From contig NZ_SKFG01000001.1 of the NCBI RefSeq assembly GCF_004344915.1, positions 1-64,000 of the forward strand: 64,000 bases of DNA, read 5' to 3'. Within the stretch, counting starts at the first letter, position 1. The number at the start of each line of letters is the position of its first letter. A model generated the notes under the pieces. The model was not told the origin of the DNA, did not search any database, and saw only the letters and a program-made list of their open reading frames with translations. The translations under genes were made by a program, and so were the position numbers. Source of the DNA: Paenibacillus albiflavus (lineage in GTDB: Bacteria; Bacillota; Bacilli; Paenibacillales; NBRC-103111). Below are positions 52,089 to 59,856 of the stretch, piece after piece.

Positions 52089-52588
52089 TATATAACCTCC
52101 TTCATTGCTTGTAGGCTGTTATGGAAATTTATCTTGTTTCCTATGGAATTTAAGTTCACGCTATTAGCCGCAACCAGAGCTTTTGCGGTTTCCTTTTCTG
52201 CTTTGGTTATGTCATTGCCATAAAAATGTACCGATAGCGTGAATTTGTTATCATACCGGAATCGGTGATGGGTTTCTCCATTTTTGATTGCAAAATAAGG
52301 CAGAAGATAGGGTAAGCTCCTATTCACAATATTGCATACAAAGGGGCTGTAGCTCCCATAAACACATTTACTGATGATAACCACCTCATGGCATTTTGAG
52401 AGAAGTTCACCCATATGGTGATAACCATCCTTTAAAACGCATATTCCCGGTGTTTTGATCCAGCATCCAAAACAACCAATGCAATTACGGATTGTGCTAT
52501 TGTCTGATATAACAGTTACGTCTGTATTTTTGTTTTCATACAACGCCGTGAATTCTTGTTGATCCAAATCATGTATAATAATTTTCAT
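52088..52588 (-). CDS. Flavodoxin-family protein with Cys motif
   Basis: A 166-residue flavodoxin-fold protein of the NADPH-dependent FMN reductase type with an early cysteine cluster, CIGCFGCWIKTPGIC (C-x2-C-x2-C-x7-C, about 36-50), typical of the iron-sulfur flavoprotein group or of reductases in this clade. The family's usual first phosphate loop is weak (the start IIIHDLDQQEF is short). ATG 52588 (8 nt after AAGGAG) or 52591 is the start; its first base overlaps the TetR stop. It is coupled to both neighbours. Confidence 0.75.
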   Translation of the reverse strand: MKIIIHDLDQQEFTALYENKNTDVTVISDNSTIRNCIGCFGCWIKTPGICVLKDGYHHMGELLSKCHEVVIISKCVYGSYSPFVCNIVNRSLPYLLPYFAIKNGETHHRFRYDNKFTLSVHFYGNDITKAEKETAKALVAANSVNLNSIGNKINFHNSLQAMKEVI

Positions 52589-53175
52589 CATTCAATCTCC
52601 TTAATACAATTGTTTATAAAAACGTTAATCCAGTCCCCGGAATATCGGATACCATGATTGGTAAGCAACGAGGCGATGCCGTGAACCATTGACCAAAGAG
52701 CAATCAATTTTTCGGAATAAGCTTCCTCCGGCAACCCCAAGCTGTGGAACATTTGATACGCCGTTGTCCGGAATAAAGCAAATGGCGGATAATCATTGGC
52801 GTTATCATTGTCCAAATCAATGGTTAATCCGGAGTGATAGAAAAGGAATTGAAAATACTGCGGATTCTCAATGAAGAAGGAAATATAAGCCTGCCCAAGT
52901 AGCGAGGTCGCTTCGAGACTGTTTTCCTGTCCACGAATTGATGTACGCATCTTTTCCACAAATCGCTCCGTTACATGCTCGCCCATGGCATAAATCAACT
53001 CGTCTATGTCCTTAAAATGGCTGTATGGTGCGGCATGACTGACGTTGCATTTTGCTGCGATCTTACGCAGGGAAAAACCTTTTAAACCATCTTCATTAAT
53101 AAGCTCTATACCAGCTTCAATAAGTTTATTTCGCAAATCACCGTGATGATATGGTTTTTCTTTCATTTGATACAT
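52588..53175 (-). CDS. TetR-family regulator, first gene of the flavodoxin operon
   Basis: A 195-residue TetR protein. The HTH is in GLKGFSLRKIAAKCNVSHAA (about 29-48) followed by PYSHFKDIDELIYAM; the ligand domain contains the TetR_C_33-like FRTTAYQMFHSLGLPEE. AAAGGAA precedes ATG 53175; a second ATG is three codons later. Its promoter is a consensus TTGACA-17-TATAAT embedded in a 21-bp perfect inverted repeat (53189-53239), clear autoregulation. The two flavodoxin-like genes downstream are coupled to it. Confidence 0.88.
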   Translation of the reverse strand: MYQMKEKPYHHGDLRNKLIEAGIELINEDGLKGFSLRKIAAKCNVSHAAPYSHFKDIDELIYAMGEHVTERFVEKMRTSIRGQENSLEATSLLGQAYISFFIENPQYFQFLFYHSGLTIDLDNDNANDYPPFALFRTTAYQMFHSLGLPEEAYSEKLIALWSMVHGIASLLTNHGIRYSGDWINVFINNCIKEIE

Positions 53176-53188
53176 ACTTCCTTTCACG

Positions 53189-53239
53189 TAACTTGACACT
53201 GTAAAGATTATAATAAACAATCTTTACAGTGTCAAGTTA
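53189..53239 (-). promoter_or_regulatory. Consensus promoter inside a 21-bp perfect inverted repeat
   Basis: The arms at 53189-53209 and 53219-53239 are exact reverse complements (core AACTTGACACTGTAAAGATT) with a 9-nt AT-rich centre. On the minus strand one arm supplies TTGACA and the centre plus second arm supply TATAAT, with a 17-nt spacer. Each arm contains TTGACACTGTAAA, itself almost palindromic, so two TetR dimers could bind. Confidence 0.8.
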
Positions 53240-53267
53240 TAGCGACGATTTCCTCTAATCAAAGGAA

Positions 53268-53309
53268 ACAGCCTATCAAACAAGATTCAATACTTGTGAG
53301 ATAGGCTGT
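53268..53309 (-). terminator. Terminator of the sigma / anti-sigma operon
   Basis: ACAGCCTATC (53268-53277) pairs with GATAGGCTGT (53300-53309), with an inner ACAAG/CTTGT stem. On the minus strand TTTCCTTT follows. It lies 93 nt past the anti-sigma-like gene. Confidence 0.65.
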
Positions 53310-53401
53310 AACTAATTCTGAACCTTTTGGTGTTTCGATTTGATCTCCGATGCTCGTATTCTACCTTTTTCTCTCTATGTCTAAATTACTTTTTATTAGT
53401 C

Positions 53402-54778
53402 TTATGGAGTAATAATCCACATGCTTGTAGCATATTTAAGTGAATAGTCAATATTAAAGTGATTTTCTAGAAGATACGGCGTTATACTCAATTCTCCGTT
53501 TTGCATATAAACGCCTTCATTATCTCTTAATGGAATTTCTTGTCCGTTAACAATGGCCGTACTGCTACCCGCTATTAATTCTAAAGTAGTGCCCCTATAT
53601 GTTAATACCAGTTTAGTATTCTGATTATCCCAAGAATATTCTGCTCCTAATCCTTTACAAAAATCATCCACCGACATAAGGGGTCCGTCTTTTCCTGTTC
53701 TTTCGATTATTCTGCTTTCAAAATGATGCAGCTTTTCATCTATCACGATCGGTTTTGGCTCAACTTTTTTGTTTAGAGAGTATTCCATATTTTCAATAAT
53801 AACGGATTGAATATCGTTTAAATTCATGATTTCTTTGAATCTGAAATAAAAGCGGTAAAGCCCTTCTTGATCAGCAGTTAGTATAGAGCTTGAGGATTTA
53901 TAATTATTAACCAGTTGATTTTTAGTTTTAATCGTACCGTCTGACATTTTGAAAAAGATTTCAGGCAGCAAAGCGTCCTTTATACTGTTCCAATCTCTCG
54001 AATCGATAACCATACTGATACTGTTAATGCCCATATGCTCTATCGTATATTTCTTACCATTAGCCTCGGCTTCCTGATTCATTTGAAAATCCAACGTTTG
54101 AATATTACTGTCCATTGGGACTGTAATAAATAGCTCCGGTGATTTAACCTTATCCAGGTATAACCTCATCGGCTCTTGTTTGGGATTATCGATAGCATCC
54201 ACCTCTAAAGCAAAATACTTTTTATTATAAATATTATTGTCCCCAAAATTAGATTGCCCATAACCATTGTTTTTAGTTTCTGACCCAGGAGTTGTTTTTA
54301 ACGTAATAGTACTCTCAAATAAAAACATCGAATTTGTTTCTAAAGCATTTGTTGCCTCCTTTGTTAAACCTTCTACAGAGAACACGATGATAGCATCGTG
54401 AGGGGCTGCCAACACTTGTTCCAGTGTAACCTTATATTCATCATTCTGAATGCTTGTATTTGGATTACGTACCTCTTTTTGTAATATGTTGGTATCTCCC
54501 CTAAGAAGCTCTTTCAGCAAATCAATATTACTCGTGGCGAAAACCGACCCTACCCCCAATGTTAAAATAGCCGTTGTAACGATTGCAAATTTTGATAATC
54601 TATATTTCATATATAGTCTCCTCTCTTGTGGTTTTTCATTTAATTTATTGTTCACCTTGCGTTTAATATCTTTCGATGTTATTCCTGTTAGATTCAGGGT
54701 TTCTTCATAGATCATATTATCAATAGAATGTCTATTAGATTTAGCTTTAACGAAAAATTTGTTTAGCTTAATTTTCAT
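53402..54778 (-). CDS. Membrane anti-sigma-like protein with copper-amine-oxidase-type stalk domain
   Basis: A 458-residue protein. The N-terminal 60 residues are cytosolic and basic, then a membrane helix (about 63-82), an extracellular central part of the DUF4179 type (about 95-350) and a C-terminal domain with FCKGLGAEYSWDNQNTKLVL and ATAIVNGQEIPL-like repeats (about 385-440), resembling copper amine oxidase N-terminal domains common in Paenibacillus surface proteins. The gene overlaps the end of the ECF sigma gene by 11 nt, the usual arrangement for an anti-sigma factor, but no classic zinc anti-sigma motif is seen. Confidence 0.72.
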   Translation of the reverse strand: MKIKLNKFFVKAKSNRHSIDNMIYEETLNLTGITSKDIKRKVNNKLNEKPQERRLYMKYRLSKFAIVTTAILTLGVGSVFATSNIDLLKELLRGDTNILQKEVRNPNTSIQNDEYKVTLEQVLAAPHDAIIVFSVEGLTKEATNALETNSMFLFESTITLKTTPGSETKNNGYGQSNFGDNNIYNKKYFALEVDAIDNPKQEPMRLYLDKVKSPELFITVPMDSNIQTLDFQMNQEAEANGKKYTIEHMGINSISMVIDSRDWNSIKDALLPEIFFKMSDGTIKTKNQLVNNYKSSSSILTADQEGLYRFYFRFKEIMNLNDIQSVIIENMEYSLNKKVEPKPIVIDEKLHHFESRIIERTGKDGPLMSVDDFCKGLGAEYSWDNQNTKLVLTYRGTTLELIAGSSTAIVNGQEIPLRDNEGVYMQNGELSITPYLLENHFNIDYSLKYATSMWIITP

Positions 54779-55322
54779 ACTCGTACCCCTTTTCTAACAG
54801 GTTAGTCTTTAAATTCTTTCGTCCTCTAAACAGCTTTGTTTTTACGGAAGAAACCGTCATTTTCATATCTTCGGCAATACTACCTATCTTTTCATCGTTA
54901 AAATAATATCGTTTAAAAATTTCTCTATCACATTCTTGCATGCTGTCCATAGCTTTTAAAAGAAGTGCCGCACTTTCTTTTTGCTCTATTTCTTCCTCTA
55001 AATTGACTTCTGAAAAAAGCATATCGTATTCATTAATACTTAAATTGGAATTCAACCCTCTGAGTTTATTTTTTGAGCTATTCCGGGCAATAGCGCCTAG
55101 ATAGCCCTTAATACTATGACGGCTTTCCTCTAATTTATCAGAATGATTCCACAGTAATATAAATACATCTGAAATAACTTCTTCCATATCTTCTTTTGAC
55201 ATTGTGCCCCCAATAATGTTATACACTATTGTTGCAACATAGCCGGTATAGATTGTAATTACTTCATCGAGAGCGCCTCTTTTCTTCCTTTTTAAATTTT
55301 TGAGAAGTTTAAGCTCATCCAT
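54768..55322 (-). CDS. ECF-type RNA polymerase sigma factor
   Basis: A 184-residue ECF sigma factor. Region 2 includes EEVISDVFILLWNHSDKLEE (about 48-67) and region 4 the HTH DEKIGSIAEDMKMTVSSVKTKLFRGRKNL (about 140-168, split here only by name). The MDELKLLKNL start at 55322 is typical of this group; a TTG three codons earlier is also possible. The gene overlaps the downstream membrane protein, which likely holds it inactive. Upstream, TGAAAC-N16-TGTA is close to the ECF consensus, suggesting it reads its own promoter. Confidence 0.88.
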   Translation of the reverse strand: MDELKLLKNLKRKKRGALDEVITIYTGYVATIVYNIIGGTMSKEDMEEVISDVFILLWNHSDKLEESRHSIKGYLGAIARNSSKNKLRGLNSNLSINEYDMLFSEVNLEEEIEQKESAALLLKAMDSMQECDREIFKRYYFNDEKIGSIAEDMKMTVSSVKTKLFRGRKNLKTNLLEKGYEYEN

Positions 55323-55407
55323 CTTCTTCAATCCGTCCTTGTGTAATGTATTGGTACTTGTTTTTCATAATGCATTATGTATGAACCGTAACCGTTACAT
55401 AACTAAA

Positions 55408-55433
55408 TACACATAAAAAATAAGATGGTTTCA
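55408..55433 (-). promoter_or_regulatory. ECF-type promoter of the sigma operon
   Basis: Minus-strand TGAAAC (55433-55428) and TGTA (55411-55408) with a 16-nt T-rich spacer, compare TGAAAC-N16-CGTA for sigma-W-like ECF promoters. About 86 nt before the sigma start. Confidence 0.5.
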
Positions 55434-55500
55434 CGATGAGAAGAAATAAATGAAAGATACCCTTCAAGATTCTGAAGAATATCCTCATTCTATCGTTTAA

Positions 55501-55710
55501 TTATTCATTTAAATATGTAACTACACGGTTTTGGATAATCGCTTTATCCATCGAGAAGCCATCTTGACGAGGGGAGGATTGCATTTCCTCTGACAATAAA
55601 AACTTCATAAACTCCCACGCATCTCTTTGCACCTTAGAATTCGCGTTCATTGCGATTTGATTGGTTGGGACGAACGAAACACCGGATCTCTGATCGGATG
55701 AATGCTGCAA
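55501..55710 (-). pseudogene. C-terminal fragment of an extracellular solute-binding protein
   Basis: The frame reads SFVPTNQIAMNANSKVQRDAW followed by EFMKFLLSEEMQSSP and ends in TYLNE: the C-terminal piece of a family 1 ABC solute-binding lipoprotein, about 60 residues of roughly 450. No start, no ribosome site, no transporter genes nearby. It begins exactly where the plus-strand yoxD fragment begins, so the two pieces were joined by rearrangement. Confidence 0.75.
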
Positions 55711-55782
55711 CAGATATGGCTGTTGAGCTAAATATAACAGACGGCAATCCAGAAAAAGTGACGAACCCTTAATAGAACTATT
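55698..55782 (+). pseudogene. Second, shortened copy of the yoxD 3' end
   Basis: 55706-55761 matches yoxD 34142-34197 at 52 of 56 positions. Then 87 nt are missing compared with yoxD (in frame), and 15 identical bases (cttaatagaactatt, 55768-55782) continue across the stop into the downstream spacer. It still reads [18 protein letters not shown] then TNP and stop (55772). A relic of a duplicated gene; 21 kb from the intact copy. Confidence 0.85.
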
Positions 55783-55823
55783 TAGAATAATAAGCGCTAA
55801 TCAGTCTGACCCCGATTAAAGTA

Positions 55824-55870
55824 ACAGCGGCAGCCATGGACGAGCAAATAATGTCCTAGACTGCCGCTGT
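55824..55870. terminator. Bidirectional terminator, dispersed family copy 3
   Basis: ACAGCGGCAG (55824-55833) pairs with CTGCCGCTGT (55861-55870); GGAC/GTCC (55838-55841 / 55853-55856) is the inner stem. Compared with copies 1 and 2 the A in the left arm became G and the partner T became C, keeping the pair. It ends the gmd gene (stop at 55875). Confidence 0.78.
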
Positions 55871-55874
55871 GCCT

Positions 55875-56852
<978 letters not shown>

Positions 56853-56975
56853 TTAACTTGTACAGGCTATACAGCCGTAGGTTTGTTTTTCAATTAAATC
56901 AAGATACTTTTGCAAAACATGTGCTTTATCCTTAGCAAGAATAGCAATTGTTACAAATTCGGAAGATTCAATCAT
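56853..56975 (-). pseudogene. N-terminal fragment of a glycosyltransferase
   Basis: A 40-codon frame opening SEFVTIAILAKDKAHVLQKY followed by LDLIEKQTY, the first strand and helix of a family 2-like glycosyltransferase, then it departs (GCIACTS) and stops. The ATG at 56975 overlaps the manC stop by 8 nt and has AGGGG upstream, so it may still be translated. The remaining gene is missing; gmd follows directly. A deletion joined manC and gmd around it. Confidence 0.72.
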
Positions 56976-58389
56976 TTAAATCCCCTATCTTCTTGCGAAT
57001 CATTTTTGTATTTTTGCAATGGGCTTCAATGTCTTCCCATTCCATAAAGATCCGAACGATATCTTCCTCAATAAGTTCTGAACCTGCCTGTACTTCGATA
57101 AACTCTAAGTCTGTTATTGCTTTAATGCCATGTAATGCTCCTGCCGGAATTTGTAACACATCACCCTCTTGGATTTTAAGGATTTTCCCATTCAATACAA
57201 ATAATCCTTTACCTTTGATAATGGTCCAAACTTCACTACGATGGTAATGCTTTTGATAGCTGAGATTTTTACCTGCAGTTACGCCAATTCTTTTCGTTAA
57301 CACTTCTTTTGTATCACTATATTTAGTAAAATCTAATACGCGATACCAACCCCAACGACGTTCTTCATACATCGGTCTATTATCAAACTGATCAGCTATT
57401 TCTTTCACTCTCGGGCTTTCTTTTTTATCCGAAACCAGAATTCCATCAGGACTTACGGCTACTATTAAATCAGATAGGCCTAATACCGAAACAGGAATAT
57501 CTAGTTCATTAATGATATGAACATTGTTACAATCGGAACTCATAATTCCCTTTCCAATGATAGATGCACCCATTTCTTCAGTAAGGGTATTCCATGTACC
57601 AAGATCTTTCCATGCACCATTATAGGAAACGACAACAATATTCTTTGTATTTTCAACTATTTCATAATCAAAGCTTCTCGCTGGTAAATGTGAATAGGTT
57701 TGTAACAATTCAGCATAGTTTAAGGCTATTCCACGTTCTTTCAAACTTTTTAAAATATAATCTAATTTAAATGCAAAGACTCCGCTATTCCATAGGGCTC
57801 CTTCTGAAATTAGTTGTTTCGCCTGTCCATAAGTCGGCTTTTCTTTAAAACAACGAACAGTCTGAACATTTTTATTTTGTTCTGGCTTGTTGAAATCAGA
57901 AGGAACAATATAGCCATATTTTTCTGATGGAAAAGTAGGGTTTATTCCAATTAATGCAAGATCAGCATTGGAACCCTGTAATATTTCTCCTAAATTTTTT
58001 ACATGCTGAAAAAACTCATCTTCTACGTAGGAATCAACGGGCATAACGACTACAATTTCATCCTCTGGTACACTTTTGACTGAATATAAATATAAAGAAG
58101 ATAACGCAATTGCTGGATAAGTATCTCTCTTACTAGGCTCAATAACTAAAGGGACGCTAGTTCCTATTTGATTATGGATCATATCAATCTGTGATTTACT
58201 TGTAGATACGACCGTACTTCCCGTTAGATTTGTGTTTTGAAGCTGCTGCCAAGTACGTTGAAGCATAGAAATTGGCCTATTCAGCTTTTTATCTGAAGGC
58301 AATAGTTTTAAGAATTGTTTTGATCGTGAATCATTGGATAAAGGCCAAAGACGCTTTCCTGAACCGCCAGATAATAATATAAGATGCAG
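56968..58389 (-). CDS. manC: Mannose-1-phosphate guanylyltransferase, apparent CTG start
   Basis: 473 residues: nucleotidyltransferase with the pyrophosphorylase motif LLSGGSGKRLWPLS (5-18), FKEKP (about 161), the EGALWNSGVFAFK segment, and a C-terminal cupin (KNLSYQKHYHRSEVWTIIKG) as in ManC/type II mannose-6-phosphate isomerase-guanylyltransferases. It makes GDP-mannose. The essential N-terminal motif only exists if translation starts at CTG 58389; the first in-frame standard codon is TTG 58302, inside the protein and past that motif. In-frame stops lie just upstream of the CTG, and GGGGTGAT stands 5 nt before it. Feeds Gmd. Confidence 0.85.
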   Translation of the reverse strand: MHLILLSGGSGKRLWPLSNDSRSKQFLKLLPSDKKLNRPISMLQRTWQQLQNTNLTGSTVVSTSKSQIDMIHNQIGTSVPLVIEPSKRDTYPAIALSSLYLYSVKSVPEDEIVVVMPVDSYVEDEFFQHVKNLGEILQGSNADLALIGINPTFPSEKYGYIVPSDFNKPEQNKNVQTVRCFKEKPTYGQAKQLISEGALWNSGVFAFKLDYILKSLKERGIALNYAELLQTYSHLPARSFDYEIVENTKNIVVVSYNGAWKDLGTWNTLTEEMGASIIGKGIMSSDCNNVHIINELDIPVSVLGLSDLIVAVSPDGILVSDKKESPRVKEIADQFDNRPMYEERRWGWYRVLDFTKYSDTKEVLTKRIGVTAGKNLSYQKHYHRSEVWTIIKGKGLFVLNGKILKIQEGDVLQIPAGALHGIKAITDLEFIEVQAGSELIEEDIVRIFMEWEDIEAHCKNTKMIRKKIGDLND

Positions 58390-58546
58390 AATTTATCACC
58401 CCACTTTTGATAGTACGCCCTTCATTGATGTTTTCATTATCTTATGTAAATTGTAAAAAGGGGGTGAGATAGCTCTACGCCCTAAATGACTGGTTAATAA
58501 CTGAATTTTGGAAAACTTTTCAAATTTGGACCCATTATCCTCTCAG

Positions 58547-58790
58547 CTAGCACAACGCGGCTGGATCTTCAATCCAAATAAACTTTCCAAATTCATGAAT
58601 CTCTAATTACTTTGCAAGAGGTACACCAATATGTTCAAGATGCTTAATAGTCTCGTTCAGATTATGTACTTGGAAATTTAACATCACTTGTCGTTCTATT
58701 GGAAAATAACTGTCATTCTCGGTAAAGAATGAAAAGATAGTCTCATTTCTATCCTTCATCGGATATTTCGTGTGATGAATCGGCGTAGAG
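58547..58790 (-). pseudogene. Broken VOC (glyoxalase-fold) gene
   Basis: The frame has ETIFSFFTENDSYFPIERQV and FQVHNLNETIKHLEHIGVPL, then a stop at 58607, after which the same frame continues as EIHEFGKFIWIEDPA, a typical VOC C-terminus, to a stop at 58547. Thus a nonsense codon interrupts it. The N-terminal part of the fold is also absent: upstream of about 58790 the frame runs into the terminator of the ATP-grasp gene. Confidence 0.78.
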
Positions 58791-58804
58791 GGCGAGAAAA
58801 AAGA

Positions 58805-58843
58805 AACAGGGAGACTGCAAGGTTGGCGCCTCGTCTCCCTGTT
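58805..58843 (-). terminator. Terminator of the ATP-grasp gene
   Basis: AACAGGGAGAC (58805-58815) and GTCTCCCTGTT (58833-58843), perfect 11 bp; followed on the minus strand by TTCTTTTTTC. It lies 47 nt beyond the stop at 58890. Confidence 0.85.
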
Positions 58844-58889
58844 CAACAATCATCGTGGCTTTCGCCAGCGAAAGACTAACAAGCCGTAG

Positions 58890-59705
58890 TTAAGTATTTC
58901 GGGAAAGAGATCGATTGCTATACCGCTTCGGCTTGGACTTGGCCGGAGGGATACGCTTCAAGGCTCTGGCGTAACTTAGCACTTTGCGGGCGATGCTCTT
59001 GTCGGCTAAGTGCCGGAAAAAATAAGGGTCGGGATTCGTGTTCAGCTCGATGATCCAAGGGCGCAGTCGGTTGTCCAATCCAATATCCGCGCCGACCATG
59101 TCGAGTTCGGGATTTGTATGGCTGAGAGCTTTGGCGGCGTCATATCCGACTTTAGAAAGGGTCTTCTCGATTTTGAACAGGTTCTCTCCGGAAACAATTG
59201 GCTTCAGTAACGTCCGAACTGCCGTCGGTTTGCCTCCGCTATGGTAATTCGTCACGATCTTCCTCGGGTGAGCGACCCTCCCGATCATGCCGGTCATCTC
59301 CCAAGCGCGCTTGCGATTGCGTTGGACCATAACGCGGATATCGAACCTGCGTCCCTTGTATTTCAATAGATGGATTCCTTTCTGAACCAAATACGGGCGT
59401 TTGCGTTTGTTGCGAACAATAGACTGATACATGGAAGAGAACGAATCGAACATGCGTTTCTTTTCTTTCCTCTGATACGAATAGGAGCCGTTGCCTTGTT
59501 CTACGCGCATGACTCCTTTGCCGTAAGTGCCCTTTTCCGGTTTGATGTAAACCATGGAATAGCGGCGAAGCATCTCACGAAGCAACTTCTCGTTCATTCT
59601 GCGGGTTTCAGGTACCAGCTTGCGGACTTTCGGGTCTTTCAAAATATCCTTTGTTTTCAGCCATTTGCTTTTGCTTAAAACGTTTTTTCGAGCGGATGTT
59701 TTCAA
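58890..59705 (-). CDS. YheC/YheD-like ATP-grasp protein (spore-coat associated family)
   Basis: A 271-residue ATP-grasp protein of the YheC/YheD family, which in B. subtilis is coat-associated. Visible parts: YIKPEKGTYGKGVMRVEQ (about 53-70, ATP-binding Lys and Gly-rich loop), VQKGIHLLKYKGRRFDIRVM (about 106-125) and the metal site WIIELNTNPDPYF (about 220-232). Very basic at both ends. TTG 59705, with AGGAGGTG 7 nt upstream, is preferred to an ATG at 59813 that would cross the ribosome site. Ligase substrate unknown. It follows the DUF6492 gene. Confidence 0.85.
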   Translation of the reverse strand: MKTSARKNVLSKSKWLKTKDILKDPKVRKLVPETRRMNEKLLREMLRRYSMVYIKPEKGTYGKGVMRVEQGNGSYSYQRKEKKRMFDSFSSMYQSIVRNKRKRPYLVQKGIHLLKYKGRRFDIRVMVQRNRKRAWEMTGMIGRVAHPRKIVTNYHSGGKPTAVRTLLKPIVSGENLFKIEKTLSKVGYDAAKALSHTNPELDMVGADIGLDNRLRPWIIELNTNPDPYFFRHLADKSIARKVLSYARALKRIPPAKSKPKRYSNRSLSRNT

Positions 59706-59800
59706 GCTTCGGCACCTCCTACCATGTAATATATGCCAAGCTCTATCCCCCCCAGATTCAGGCAAATGTAGAGATGGCGATGAAATTTGGGCATATAAGA

Positions 59801-59834
59801 AAGCTGGCTTCATCTGCGAGATTGAAGTCAGCTT
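59801..59834 (-). terminator. Terminator after the DUF6492 gene
   Basis: AAGCTGGCTTCA (59801-59812) pairs with TGAAGTCAGCTT (59823-59834), 12 bp with one G-U; TTTCTTAT follows on the minus strand. It is 22 nt past the stop at 59857. Confidence 0.72.
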
Positions 59835-59856
59835 AATTTACGTATGGCCTATCCGG

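Noticed and set aside
55501-55782. An insertion sequence as cause of the gene debris
   Set aside because: No transposase frame, terminal inverted repeats or target duplications were found around the fragments.
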